Positions 1-8,703 of a stretch of 64,000 bases of DNA are shown piece after piece. Position 1 is the stretch's first letter; every line of letters starts with the position of its first letter. The notes under the pieces were generated by a model. That model worked only from the letters and a program-made list of their open reading frames with translations. It was not told where the DNA came from and made no database searches. The stretch lies in assembly GCA_002505775.1 (NCBI GenBank), contig DAVY01000009.1, positions 17,717 through 81,716 on the forward strand, written 5' to 3'. Source of the DNA: Euryarchaeota archaeon UBA130 (GTDB taxonomy: Archaea > Thermoplasmatota > Poseidoniia > Poseidoniales > Thalassarchaeaceae). A program made the position numbers and the translations under genes.

Positions 1-276
1 AGTATAGCAATACCAGATACAAGGACTCCATCCGTACCAAGCATCCAAGATTTATGGGTAGGTGCTGATTGGAATGAGAAGGAAACATGGGACTTAGTAG
101 GCATCGATTTCGAAGGTCATGAGGGTATGAGACGAGTCCTGCAGCCTCATGAGACACCAACTGGATATCATCCTCTGCAGAAGCATCACAATCTTCGGTA
201 TCATGGATTCGAGGAAATGTATGATGATGCACAGGGTTTCTCTCGAAAGCCAGATGATATTGGCAAGGTAAAGTAG
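1..276 (+). CDS. nuoC: NADH/F420H2-type dehydrogenase subunit C, 3' end only
   Basis: The window opens inside a frame of 91 codons ending in TAG at 274. It is the C-terminal part of the 30-kDa (NuoC) subunit of complex I, which helps form the hydrophilic connecting arm. The stretch WNEKETWDLVGIDFEGH followed by an RRVL element is the family signature near the NuoC C-terminus (typically WxERExxDxxGIxFxGHP..RR). The tail ends in a short basic segment. The stop lies 8 bases before the nuoD start and the GGTGA between them serves as its ribosome site, so it is the upstream member of the nuo operon. The N-terminal part lies outside the window, so a fusion to NuoB or NuoD cannot be judged, except that NuoD clearly has its own start. 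Confidence 0.9.
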   Translation, partial: SIAIPDTRTPSVPSIQDLWVGADWNEKETWDLVGIDFEGHEGMRRVLQPHETPTGYHPLQKHHNLRYHGFEEMYDDAQGFSRKPDDIGKVK

Positions 277-284
277 GTGATAAA

Positions 285-1421
285 ATGGCAGAAATGTGGA
301 TTTCAATGGGTCCCCAGCACCCAATGACACATGGATTGTGGACACTGAAAATTAAGGTGGATGGTGAGACTGTCGTTGATACAGTCCCCGATCTTGGATA
401 CATCCATAGGGGTGTTGAGAAGATTTGTGAGTCACGAGATTTTACTCAGATAACTACCTATTGTGACAGACTATGCTACGCGAGTGCCAACACTTGGTCC
501 CATTCATACATTTACGCTGCAGAGGACTTGTTGGGCGTCGAGGTACCCGAGAGGGCTGAATACATCAGGCTAATCGCTGTGGAATTGCAGAGAATTGCTT
601 CACACTTGATGTGGATGGGTGCCTACGGGCCGGACACAGGAAATCTATCCGTAATGGTCTGGTGTCTCAGGGAGAGGGAGATGATGATGGATCTCCTACA
701 GGAACTAGGCGGTTCCAGAATGCATTACAACTTCCCAAGGATAGGTGGAGTCAAGAGGGATCTCCCCCATGGTTTCGCTCAGAGAGCCCGATCCAAACTT
801 GAGCTGTTCTTGCAAAGAATCCAAGAGTATGAAGCACTTTTCGATGAAAGCACGGTTTTCCTAGTAAGGACCCAAGGTGTGGGATATGCCAAGGCTGAAG
901 AGATGGTAAATCATGGCGTTTCTGGGCCCAATCTCAGAGCTGCGGGTGTCAACTACGATGTTAGATGGGCCCACCCGTACTCTGTATACAGCGAATTGGA
1001 TTGGGAGCCACCAGTGGAGAGGTCATCAATCAAGGGCGCCGATTGCTATGACAGATATCGAGTCCGAGTCGAGGAGATGAGGATAAGCGCTCTGCTAACT
1101 CTACAGGCTTTGGATAAAATGCCAGGTGGGTCTGACACATATCACGAGCCCGGCGATCCTAAGCTAATGGCAAAGGCACCCAGCAGAGCGCCAGAGGGGA
1201 CAAGTGGCTATCATCACTTTGAGGACAGTCGAGGAGAATCAATGTTCTACATTGCGGGCGGAGGAGAAGCCAGAGGAAAGAATCCATACAGGGTCTCGAT
1301 AAGGTCTCCTATGTTCATTACTATTCCTTATGCTTCCAAGTGTATGATTGGTTACAAAGTGGCTGATATTCCTGCAATAATGGGTTCTTTCGACCCATGC
1401 ATAGGCGAGACGGATAGGTGA
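285..1421 (+). CDS. nuoD: NADH dehydrogenase-like complex I subunit D (49 kDa)
   Basis: A 378-residue protein of the NuoD/49-kDa family, related to the large subunit of NiFe hydrogenases. In complex I it lines the quinone pocket at the base of the hydrophilic arm. The N-terminal MGPQHPMTHG (about residues 8-17) matches the conserved GPQHPxxHG loop. It is followed by the typical LGYIHRGVEK segment and ERAEYIR...ELQRIASH helix. The C-terminus ends FDPCIGETDR, matching the family's (S/F)DPVxGExDR ending, so the gene is full length. The ATG start at 285 has GGTGA about 5 bases upstream. Cysteine ligands of hydrogenases are not evident, as expected for complex I. The next gene begins 5 bases after the stop. 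Confidence 0.96.
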   Translation: MAEMWISMGPQHPMTHGLWTLKIKVDGETVVDTVPDLGYIHRGVEKICESRDFTQITTYCDRLCYASANTWSHSYIYAAEDLLGVEVPERAEYIRLIAVELQRIASHLMWMGAYGPDTGNLSVMVWCLREREMMMDLLQELGGSRMHYNFPRIGGVKRDLPHGFAQRARSKLELFLQRIQEYEALFDESTVFLVRTQGVGYAKAEEMVNHGVSGPNLRAAGVNYDVRWAHPYSVYSELDWEPPVERSSIKGADCYDRYRVRVEEMRISALLTLQALDKMPGGSDTYHEPGDPKLMAKAPSRAPEGTSGYHHFEDSRGESMFYIAGGGEARGKNPYRVSIRSPMFITIPYASKCMIGYKVADIPAIMGSFDPCIGETDR

Positions 1422-1425
1422 GTGA

Positions 1426-2961
1426 TTGGCAAGTAGTGACTGGCTAGACTTGAATGGTTGGCTTCAATCTCTAGTTGGCTGGTCCATGGATCAGACCCAT
1501 GACATTCTTCCGGACTCTGAGTACGGCCTCGGACCATTGGGCTCCATCAACCCCCAATCTTTCTTCTCATCCATACAGCCTTCTCTAGAATCTTTCTTCC
1601 ATGCCACGATAATGTGCACGGTAGTGTTCACCACCCTGATGCTCACAATGCTGGCAATACCGTACATCGAGAGGAAATTCATAGGGAGACTAATGGACAG
1701 ATTGGGTGCCACCACTACATTGAGAAGCCTCTGGGTAGGAGAAAGTGGCGTTACAGCAGGAGAGTGGTGGGATCAGCTACCTTTTGGAATCGGCACACCG
1801 ATAGGCTGGGTCGTGAACACACTTAACTCGATATGGGGCAATGATCACGAACTGGAAACTGTTGCGAGAGTCAATAATAGAAGCTATCATGGGTATTGGT
1901 TTCTTCTTCCAGGATTCTTCCAAGCATTTGCTGATTTCTTTAAGTTCGCAACCAAGGAACACTTAGTCCCCAAAGACGCTGACAGAGTCGTCTTCGAGGT
2001 AGCTCCTGTGATTATCGTCTCCACTACAGTAATGGTATTCGCATTTGTCCCATTCGGACCCCACATATATGCCGCCAATCCAGATCTTTCCCTTCTATTC
2101 ATGATGGCAATCTTCGGGGTCGCTCCCCTCGGAGTCTTCTTTGCTGGATGGGCTTCAAACAACAAATACACCTTGATAGGGGGAATGAGGTCAGCCGCAC
2201 AGCTGACTGCGTATGAGATTCCGTTGCTGATCACAGTTCTCGGTGTCGCAGTCCTAAGTGGCTCATTGAATATAATTGAGATAGTCGATTTCCAAATGGG
2301 AGAAGATGAAGGGAACGTATGGAACTTTTTCATGATGCCATTGGGGGCCGCTTTATTCCTCATCACCATGATTGCTGAGGTAGAAAGAATTCCTTTTGAC
2401 ATGCCTGAAGCAGAAGCCGAGCTAGTTGAGGGGTGGTGGACCGAGTACGGAGGAATAAGGTGGGGTCTGATGTTCTCGGCCGAATACATGAGATCGTACG
2501 CGGCATGCATACTCTTCGCACTCTTCTTCTTGGGAGGTTGGGAGGCACCCTTCCAACATACACTCTCTGACCTTCCTGTTCTGGGCGGGGCATTCACGAC
2601 CCTATTCGCGGTTATTCCGGGTCTGGTCTGGGTCTTACTCAAAGCATGGTCCTTGTTCGCAGTCTTTGTCTGGATCAGGGCCTCTCTTCATAGGGTCAGA
2701 ACAGATCAGATTCTAGAGTTTGGATGGAGATACTTACTTCCCCTTTCATTAGTCAATCTAATCATAGCTACTTATCTTAGATTGGAGCTATATGATGGAG
2801 GTAACTGGAACTTGTGGATTCCAGTAGTAATTACCACAGTGTCTTTCGGTATTTTCCTCCTGTACATATTCGATGAGGATGAAGAGGCAGCTAGACTCAA
2901 GAGTAGGCCATATAGTACTCAGGCAGTTATCAAGGCCTCTCCAGGGAGTCACAGAGATTAG
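1426..2961 (+). CDS. nuoH: Complex I membrane subunit H, enlarged
   Basis: Membrane subunit that anchors the hydrophilic arm and forms part of the quinone channel. Recognisable blocks are ERKFIGRLMDR (about residue 81), the FADFFKFATKEHLVP helix (about 168-182), AAQLTAYEIPLL and EVERIPFDMPEAEAELVEG. The last two carry conserved acidic residues of the family. At 511 residues it is much longer than the roughly 330 usual for NuoH. There is an N-terminal extension of about 60 residues and an insertion of about 60 residues (roughly 96-156) in the loop after the first membrane helix, where relatives have PGPNxVGPxG. The start used is TTG at 1426, 5 bases after nuoD, with GGTGA upstream; an in-frame ATG at 1486 is an alternative. 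Membership of the nuo operon is clear. Confidence 0.95.
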   Translation: MASSDWLDLNGWLQSLVGWSMDQTHDILPDSEYGLGPLGSINPQSFFSSIQPSLESFFHATIMCTVVFTTLMLTMLAIPYIERKFIGRLMDRLGATTTLRSLWVGESGVTAGEWWDQLPFGIGTPIGWVVNTLNSIWGNDHELETVARVNNRSYHGYWFLLPGFFQAFADFFKFATKEHLVPKDADRVVFEVAPVIIVSTTVMVFAFVPFGPHIYAANPDLSLLFMMAIFGVAPLGVFFAGWASNNKYTLIGGMRSAAQLTAYEIPLLITVLGVAVLSGSLNIIEIVDFQMGEDEGNVWNFFMMPLGAALFLITMIAEVERIPFDMPEAEAELVEGWWTEYGGIRWGLMFSAEYMRSYAACILFALFFLGGWEAPFQHTLSDLPVLGGAFTTLFAVIPGLVWVLLKAWSLFAVFVWIRASLHRVRTDQILEFGWRYLLPLSLVNLIIATYLRLELYDGGNWNLWIPVVITTVSFGIFLLYIFDEDEEAARLKSRPYSTQAVIKASPGSHRD

Positions 2962-2969
2962 GTGGTAAC

Positions 2970-3950
2970 ATGAAGGAGGCTTACCCAGATGAATATAATA
3001 CCGGACATCCTAGGGCAACGCCCAACTTCAGGAATCTGGTTCTAAGGCCTATGTGGATGACCCTCAAAACTGCACTGAGGACATTCCCATTCGTCGGAAG
3101 ATTGTGGTTCCTAAGGAATGAGTATCACGGTCGCTCTGCTGTAATGATTGACAAAACCACAAAGGAAAGGATAGGGGAAGAACATCCCAGTACTGGTCAG
3201 AAGTTTGCCGCAGACAGAGAAACTAGCCAAATTATGCCTTTCCTCGAGAGACCCGTTACTGTCATGTACCCTTACGAGAGACTGGAAGATCTAGAACCAT
3301 GGCTTTTCGTTCCTGGTAACTACAATGGAAGAATTGGAGTAATTTGGGAGACATGTACGGCTTGCAAAGCGTGTGTCAGGGCTTGTCCAAATGACTGTCT
3401 GCATATGACTTCCGAAGTTAGGGTAAACGTCCTTGATACAACTGAGGAAGGGGATGAATGGCATGGTTATGGGAGCGAGTTGGAGGCTGGAGGATTTGCA
3501 GCGAGGCCAAGAGAGGACTCAGGTGCTGAGAACTTTGATCTAATGACCGCACACAAGGAAGCTCCAGCTGAATATGATTTTGCCGAAATAATCGATTTGA
3601 CCGGAGATAAAGCCACCGTGAGATGGATGGATGGATCAGGAATCGAAACTTTGGACTCATCGAATTTGAAGCCTGCTGAGAAGGACATAGTTTCCGGCAG
3701 AATAGATCTCGGGAGATGCATGTTTTGCGGATTGTGCATGGAGTCATGTCCGTTTGAGTCGTTCTTCATGACAAATGAGTATGATGGAATGTCTGGATTC
3801 TCAAGACAAGACCTATGGATGGATGCTGATAGAACCAGAGTTCTTCCTTCGACACACAAAGAAAGAGTGGATATGGAACTAGCCAAGAGAGCTGAGAAAG
3901 AAAAGGCGAAGATAGCGCGCAAAGCCGCTAAAGCGGCAGCAGAGGGATAG
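2970..3950 (+). CDS. nuoI: Complex I ferredoxin-like subunit I with a long inter-cluster insertion
   Basis: Carries the two [4Fe-4S] clusters that pass electrons toward the quinone site. Two CxxCxxCxxxCP motifs are seen, at residues 129-139 (CTACKACVRACP) and 250-260 (CMFCGLCMESCP). In typical NuoI the motifs are about 30 residues apart; here 111 residues separate the last Cys of the first from the first Cys of the second. The extra segment is acidic in part and contains a short beta-rich stretch around VRWMDGSGIETL. The N-terminus is also long (128 residues before the first cluster), and the C-terminus ends in an Ala/Lys-rich basic tail. The ATG at 2970 has GGTGG upstream. Total length is 326 residues, against roughly 150-200 for most relatives. 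Confidence 0.95.
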   Translation: MKEAYPDEYNTGHPRATPNFRNLVLRPMWMTLKTALRTFPFVGRLWFLRNEYHGRSAVMIDKTTKERIGEEHPSTGQKFAADRETSQIMPFLERPVTVMYPYERLEDLEPWLFVPGNYNGRIGVIWETCTACKACVRACPNDCLHMTSEVRVNVLDTTEEGDEWHGYGSELEAGGFAARPREDSGAENFDLMTAHKEAPAEYDFAEIIDLTGDKATVRWMDGSGIETLDSSNLKPAEKDIVSGRIDLGRCMFCGLCMESCPFESFFMTNEYDGMSGFSRQDLWMDADRTRVLPSTHKERVDMELAKRAEKEKAKIARKAAKAAAEG

Positions 3951-3954
3951 ATAG

Positions 3955-4224
3955 ATGGCGATAGACTTCGAAGCCCTAGTCTTCCTAATCCTCTCCGTAG
4001 CTACAGTAGGTGGAGCAATAGGCTGTGTTTACGGAAAAAGGGTGGCCCACTCACTGCTCTTCCTCATGCTTACCTTCTTTGGTGTTGCAGGGATATTCGT
4101 CCTCGCTAGCGCTGAGATGCTGGCCGCCGTACAGATTCTCGTGTATCTCGGATCCGTAATGCTAGTGGTCCAGTTCGGAGTAATGCTTACCAGAAGGCAA
4201 ATTCAAGAGGGGGACATTGAATGA
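3955..4224 (+). CDS. nuoJ: Complex I subunit J, N-terminal half (split gene)
   Basis: An 89-residue protein with about three membrane helices, corresponding to the N-terminal half of NuoJ. The LLFLMLTFFGVAGIFVLA and LAAVQILVYLGSVMLVVQF segments match the NuoJ helices that include the pi-bulge helix (typically AxxQIxVYxGAxxVL). It starts 4 bases after nuoI and overlaps the next gene by ATGA at 4221-4224. The second half of NuoJ is encoded by that next gene, so the subunit is made from two polypeptides. Split nuoJ/fpoJ genes are known in other archaea, for example haloarchaea, so this is probably a real arrangement rather than a frameshift. The clean start/stop overlap supports that view. Confidence 0.9.
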   Translation: MAIDFEALVFLILSVATVGGAIGCVYGKRVAHSLLFLMLTFFGVAGIFVLASAEMLAAVQILVYLGSVMLVVQFGVMLTRRQIQEGDIE

Positions 4225-4502
4225 GATTCCTCTCAATAATGGCCAGAGTGGGAACTGTGGGTTTCATTCTAGTGCTCCTCAGGGAGACCATGACTCACCC
4301 AATGTGGGGAACTCCCATATGGGGAGGAAACACAAATCCACCCTCTACATACGATCTTGCAGACGCTCTCTTCAATGAGTGGGCATTAGCAACTCTCGTT
4401 CTCGGAGCTCTTCTTTCAATGGCGATGATCGGCTCATCCTACCTTGTACGTGACGAGAGACTTGTGAATCTGGTCTGGGATATGGGAGGAGATGACCAAT
4501 GA
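4221..4502 (+). CDS. Complex I subunit J, C-terminal half (split gene)
   Basis: A 93-residue protein with a hydrophobic N-terminal segment, a polar loop rich in Trp, Gly and Pro, and a C-terminal helix (about 52-75, ALATLVLGALLSMAMIGSSYL) resembling the last NuoJ helix, which normally precedes NuoK. Position and hydropathy make it the C-terminal partner of the preceding half-NuoJ. It begins with ATGA overlapping the previous stop and ends with ATGA overlapping the nuoK start at 4499, so the three genes are translationally coupled. On its own its sequence is weakly conserved; the call rests mainly on context. Confidence 0.78.
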   Translation: MRFLSIMARVGTVGFILVLLRETMTHPMWGTPIWGGNTNPPSTYDLADALFNEWALATLVLGALLSMAMIGSSYLVRDERLVNLVWDMGGDDQ

Positions 4503-4801
4503 TCGATCCAAGCTGGATCGCAGGTCTGGGAGTGATATTGTTCGGTGTGGGACTAATTGGAGTTTTCACAAGGAACAATGCAATAGTAGTCCTGATGTGT
4601 ATCGAGGTCATGCTGAATGCTGCAAATCTCAATTTCGTGGCGGGGACGATGCATTACGGAGATGTAGACGGATGGGTATTCACCTCGATCGCAATTGCAA
4701 TAGCAGCGGCTGAGGTGGCAATCGGACTGGCAATCTTCCTTTCCCTGTACAGCACCCAAGAGACAATTTCTCTGGATGATGCTACCACATTGAGGAACTG
4801 A
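4499..4801 (+). CDS. nuoK: Complex I membrane subunit K
   Basis: A 100-residue, three-helix membrane protein of the NuoK/MrpC family, part of the proton-translocating arm. The LMCIEVMLNAANLNFV segment (about residues 32-47) is the family hallmark and contains the conserved membrane Glu. A second helix near IAIAIAAAEVAIGLAIFL carries the other conserved Glu, and the C-terminal segment reads LYSTQETISLDD. Length matches the family norm of about 100. It overlaps the previous gene by 4 bases and lies 9 bases before nuoL. Confidence 0.95.
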   Translation: MIDPSWIAGLGVILFGVGLIGVFTRNNAIVVLMCIEVMLNAANLNFVAGTMHYGDVDGWVFTSIAIAIAAAEVAIGLAIFLSLYSTQETISLDDATTLRN

Positions 4802-4810
4802 GGCGATAAT

Positions 4811-7114
4811 ATGGGAGACAACAAGAGTGAATTTGGTCTTCTGGTATACATTTTGCCATTCCTAGCCGTAATCCCCGCTTTGTACGTGATGGGGTGGGAA
4901 TCACATGAAGCCTCAATCCTGATAGTCGCAGTGCCATTTATGACATTCCCAGTGATTCTTATCGTCGGACAGGTGTACAATGGAGAAGAATTCTGGAAGA
5001 ACAAAATGAAGGAGGGCGGTATTCTAGCCCTAGGAGCCCTAGGAGCTTCACTATCAGCCGCTGTGTGGCTTGTTTACGACTACGTTGATGCACTCCCAAA
5101 CTTCGATGAGCAGCAAAGCGTCACGCAATGGCTTGAATGGGTATCTTTCGATCTCCTCCAATCTGACTATACTTTGACTTCCGGGTCAAAAATACTCGGA
5201 ATGGGTGTCTGGATAGACTCAATAACATTGATGATTTTATTCGTAGCAACATTCCTTTGCTTCCTGATTTGCTGGTTCAGCTTGGGTTACATGAATACTG
5301 ACCCTATCAATGAAGACAGAAACCATCGATTCTACGGTGAGTTCGTTTTGTTCGCTCTTGGGATGTTCGGAATGGTTCTAGCAGACAACTTCCTTTGGCT
5401 TTTCATCTTCTGGGAGGTAATGGGCCTCTGCTCATATCTGCTGATTGGGTTCTACTACTGGAAAGATAGTGCAGCATACGCCTCGAAAAAGGCATTCCTG
5501 ACAACCAGGGTAGGCGACGTTTTCCTGATGATAGGCCTCTTCATTCTCTATGACATATACGGATCTTTGGAATTCTCGGTTATTTTCCACGACCCATCAC
5601 TCAATGGAACAGTCGACTCTGACAAACTTTTCTGGGCACTTTTAATGATGTTCATTGGTGCAGTAGGTAAGTCCGCCCAGTTCCCTCTTCATGTCTGGCT
5701 ACCAGATGCCATGGAAGGTCCGACACCAGTTTCAGCATTAATTCATGCTGCAACGATGGTAAATGCGGGGCTATACCTTGTGGCAAGAATGGTACCTTTC
5801 GTTGATGTAGGCCATCACGGAGTAGCAGGATTAGAGGATCTCGGACTCATAGTTGCATATGTCGGAGGAATAACTGCATTTATGGCCGCGGCCATCGCCT
5901 TCGTGCAGAATGATATCAAGAAGGTTCTTGCTTACTCCACAATGAGCCAACTTGCGTACATATTCACCGGTTTAGGGTCTGCACTCTGGTTTTACAACAA
6001 TGACCAACACCATGCAGCTGTAGTTGTCTTTGGATCCTCGATGTTTCACCTCTTCAATCACGCCATGGCAAAAGGAATGCTCTTTATGGCTAGCGGTTCC
6101 GTAATACATGAGGTACATCACGCTCACGACCACATACATCATGGGAATGGGGATGGTCACGGGCATGATTTTGATCCTCAAGATATGAGGAATATGGGGG
6201 GACTCGCCTCCAAGATGCCAGTAACTGCCACAGCAATGATGTTTGGCTCTATGTCAATAATCGGAATTCCACTCATAGGCGGTTTTTGGTCCAAAGAAGG
6301 AATCATCGCCGAAACCTGGCTAGCCGCTCTGGAACACGAGCCGCTGATGTACGGTCCAGCAATACTGGTCTTGCTGACTGCGGGCATGACAGGTTTCTAC
6401 ATGTCGAGAATGTGGTTCATGACATTTGCTGGAGAGCCTAAATCAGAAGTTGTTGAGCATATCCACGAAGAAACTCAGTGGATTAAAATGCCACTCGTGG
6501 TGTTAACCGCAATAACTGCTTTCGGGGGTTTTGCCTTTGCATTACTTGGTGCCACGGACTATCTCTCATCTGCGTATGACTACTCGGGACATCTCAAGCT
6601 CCACAAGTCGACACTACTCGAGTCAATTCTCTACAAGCTTGAGTATGCATTCCTGCCAGAGAAAATCAACTTGAGGATAGTTGGATGGGTCACAATCTTC
6701 CTCTCCTTCATAGTCGGTCCCGTTTTAGCTGCGAGGATTCACGGCGGAAAACTCGCTGACGGAGAGTCGTCAACACCATTCGTTTCATGGCTAGTCTCGG
6801 CTTCATCCAAGTTTGGTAAGCAAGATGTGAGCTCACTAGCTGAATCAGATCTCTCCGTAGCATTGCAAAACAGACTCTACTTCGATGACTTGTACGAAGG
6901 AGTGTTGGCTAGAACAGTAATCCCATTCTCCCAGTTCACTGCATGGTTTGACAGGAACGTAATTGACGGATTAGTGAAGCAGATAGAGACAAGATCAGTT
7001 TCAGGGTCAGTCCAAGTCAGAGGACTGACAACCGGAAGCGCTCGAGACTACATCCTGATGGCCACGGTTGGTATGCTGAGCATTATAACGCTACTATGGG
7101 GGATAAACTCATGA
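4811..7114 (+). CDS. nuoL: Complex I antiporter-like subunit L
   Basis: A 767-residue polytopic protein, the distal proton-pumping subunit of complex I with the long lateral helix. Conserved blocks include FIFWEVMGLCSYLLIGFYYW (helix with the conserved Glu), HVWLPDAMEGPTPVSALIHA starting near residue 294, and DIKKVLAYSTMSQLAYIF. It is longer than typical NuoL (about 610-650), partly because of a His/Asp-rich loop around residues 432-455 containing about ten histidines. GGCGATAAT precedes the ATG at 4811. The 3' end overlaps the nuoM start by the ATGA arrangement. Confidence 0.95.
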   Translation: MGDNKSEFGLLVYILPFLAVIPALYVMGWESHEASILIVAVPFMTFPVILIVGQVYNGEEFWKNKMKEGGILALGALGASLSAAVWLVYDYVDALPNFDEQQSVTQWLEWVSFDLLQSDYTLTSGSKILGMGVWIDSITLMILFVATFLCFLICWFSLGYMNTDPINEDRNHRFYGEFVLFALGMFGMVLADNFLWLFIFWEVMGLCSYLLIGFYYWKDSAAYASKKAFLTTRVGDVFLMIGLFILYDIYGSLEFSVIFHDPSLNGTVDSDKLFWALLMMFIGAVGKSAQFPLHVWLPDAMEGPTPVSALIHAATMVNAGLYLVARMVPFVDVGHHGVAGLEDLGLIVAYVGGITAFMAAAIAFVQNDIKKVLAYSTMSQLAYIFTGLGSALWFYNNDQHHAAVVVFGSSMFHLFNHAMAKGMLFMASGSVIHEVHHAHDHIHHGNGDGHGHDFDPQDMRNMGGLASKMPVTATAMMFGSMSIIGIPLIGGFWSKEGIIAETWLAALEHEPLMYGPAILVLLTAGMTGFYMSRMWFMTFAGEPKSEVVEHIHEETQWIKMPLVVLTAITAFGGFAFALLGATDYLSSAYDYSGHLKLHKSTLLESILYKLEYAFLPEKINLRIVGWVTIFLSFIVGPVLAARIHGGKLADGESSTPFVSWLVSASSKFGKQDVSSLAESDLSVALQNRLYFDDLYEGVLARTVIPFSQFTAWFDRNVIDGLVKQIETRSVSGSVQVRGLTTGSARDYILMATVGMLSIITLLWGINS

Positions 7115-8703
7115 TTTCTGATCCTCTGACTGTCATCACCCTCATCCCGATATTAGTAAGCTTGGTACTTCTCATTGTTCCCAAAATAACGTCTTCCGCT
7201 GAGGGACTGGCTAGGGCTTCTAGGGCTATCAGTATGGGTGTCTCACTAGGAATGCTGGCTATCACAACAATGATTTTCTTCGGGGAGATTGGAAATGTGG
7301 ATTGGTCGAACTACAATTCCGGATACTACCTAACTAATGACCCAGTCGCCCTTATTCCCTCAATTGGGGTTTACTGGAAAGTTGGTGCGGATGCCCTCTC
7401 TTTCCCGATGATTTGGCTCACAACCCTACTAATCCCAATATCAATGCTGGTGGAATGGGATGCTAAGAAAGGACATCTCTTCCACCCGTTAATTTTGATG
7501 ATGGAAGGGGCCCTCATTGGAGTTTTCGTTTCCCTGGACATGTTTGTCTTCTACGCCTTTTGGGAACTAACCCTAGTCCCTATGTTCTTCCTGATTATGA
7601 TATGGGGCGGAGAGGATAGAAAATATGCCTCAATGAAGTTCTTCATCTACACATTCACTGCTAGCGTGATTATGCTGATTGGAATACTAGTGATGTATCT
7701 CTACACTCCTGATGTCGCCTCATCTGGCTCTATAACAGGCCACTCCTTTGATATGTCAGTGATGGTATCATCTACAGAATTCATACCCAGTGAGGGACTT
7801 AGGCACCTAGTTTGGCTACTCTTACTTATCGGCTTTGCAACTAAGATGCCGAGCGTACCAGTCCACACATGGCTACCCGACGCCCACGTACAGGCGCCGA
7901 CTGCTGGCTCGATGCTACTGGCAGGAGTAATGCTGAAGATGGGCGCATATGGATTCCTGAGGATCGCTGTCGCAGCTTTCCCCGAATCTACTGTCGCCTT
8001 CATCCCCCTCTTGATCTTCCTTGGCATGGCAAGCTTGGTTTACGGCGCTTGGGTCTGCATGGGCCAAACTAACCTCAAGAGGATGGTGGCATATTCTTCT
8101 GTATCACACATGGGCCTTATTTTCCTTGGAATAGCTACGATGCAACCACTGGGTATAGCAGGTGCTCTCTTCATGATGTTTGCACATGGGATAATCAGCC
8201 CACTCCTCTTCGCTGTAGCAGGGGCTTTCAAACATCATTATCACACACTAGAGATTGGCTCAATGAGAGGAATAGCGCATCACAGCCCGTGGCTCTCAGC
8301 TCATATGATGTTGGGTTGGATGGCAAGCCTAGGCCTTCCCCTACTGGCAGGTTTCGTCGCTGAAGTGACAATTCTAATTGCGTTCTGGATGTCCTTCGGC
8401 TGGTTGGTGCTACTTCCAACACTTACTCTGATAATCACGGCCGTCTATTACCTCACGTCCATGCAGAGGACAATTTTCGAATCTAATGACCCACATCACG
8501 GGATACTTCCCGACACACTACATGGAGAGGAACCAAGAGATATTACATGGCATGAGAATGCTGGAATGATTATTCTGGGCGCATTGACCATCCTATTCGG
8601 AATACTTCCATTCATCTTCTGGGATATGATGTCAGAATGGAGCTCCGGCTTCCTTTTGGAAACTCTTGTCCAAGCCATGCAGTCAGAGGGGGTGAAACCT
8701 TGA
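7111..8703 (+). CDS. nuoM: Complex I antiporter-like subunit M
   Basis: A roughly 530-residue antiporter-like membrane subunit. It has the conserved FWELTLVPMFFLI helix with the key Glu, and HTWLPDAHVQAPTAGSMLLA followed by GVMLKMGAYGFLR, which is diagnostic for NuoM. A later segment reads LKRMVAYSSVSHMG. The start chosen is ATG 7111, which overlaps the nuoL stop as ATGA and has GGGGGA about 8 bases upstream. An in-frame ATG at 7096 would add five residues but gives a 19-base overlap. The stop at 8701 overlaps the TTG start of nuoN. Confidence 0.94.
   Translation: MISDPLTVITLIPILVSLVLLIVPKITSSAEGLARASRAISMGVSLGMLAITTMIFFGEIGNVDWSNYNSGYYLTNDPVALIPSIGVYWKVGADALSFPMIWLTTLLIPISMLVEWDAKKGHLFHPLILMMEGALIGVFVSLDMFVFYAFWELTLVPMFFLIMIWGGEDRKYASMKFFIYTFTASVIMLIGILVMYLYTPDVASSGSITGHSFDMSVMVSSTEFIPSEGLRHLVWLLLLIGFATKMPSVPVHTWLPDAHVQAPTAGSMLLAGVMLKMGAYGFLRIAVAAFPESTVAFIPLLIFLGMASLVYGAWVCMGQTNLKRMVAYSSVSHMGLIFLGIATMQPLGIAGALFMMFAHGIISPLLFAVAGAFKHHYHTLEIGSMRGIAHHSPWLSAHMMLGWMASLGLPLLAGFVAEVTILIAFWMSFGWLVLLPTLTLIITAVYYLTSMQRTIFESNDPHHGILPDTLHGEEPRDITWHENAGMIILGALTILFGILPFIFWDMMSEWSSGFLLETLVQAMQSEGVKP

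Noticed and set aside
1887..2642. Long reverse frame (251 codons) opposite nuoH
   Set aside because: The protein is low-complexity and has no recognised motif; the + strand encodes a clear NuoH. It is a shadow of the codon usage.
8637..8699. Upstream ATG for NuoN
   Set aside because: It lies inside nuoM and lacks a ribosome site; TTG 8700 overlaps the nuoM stop with GGGGGTGA upstream.
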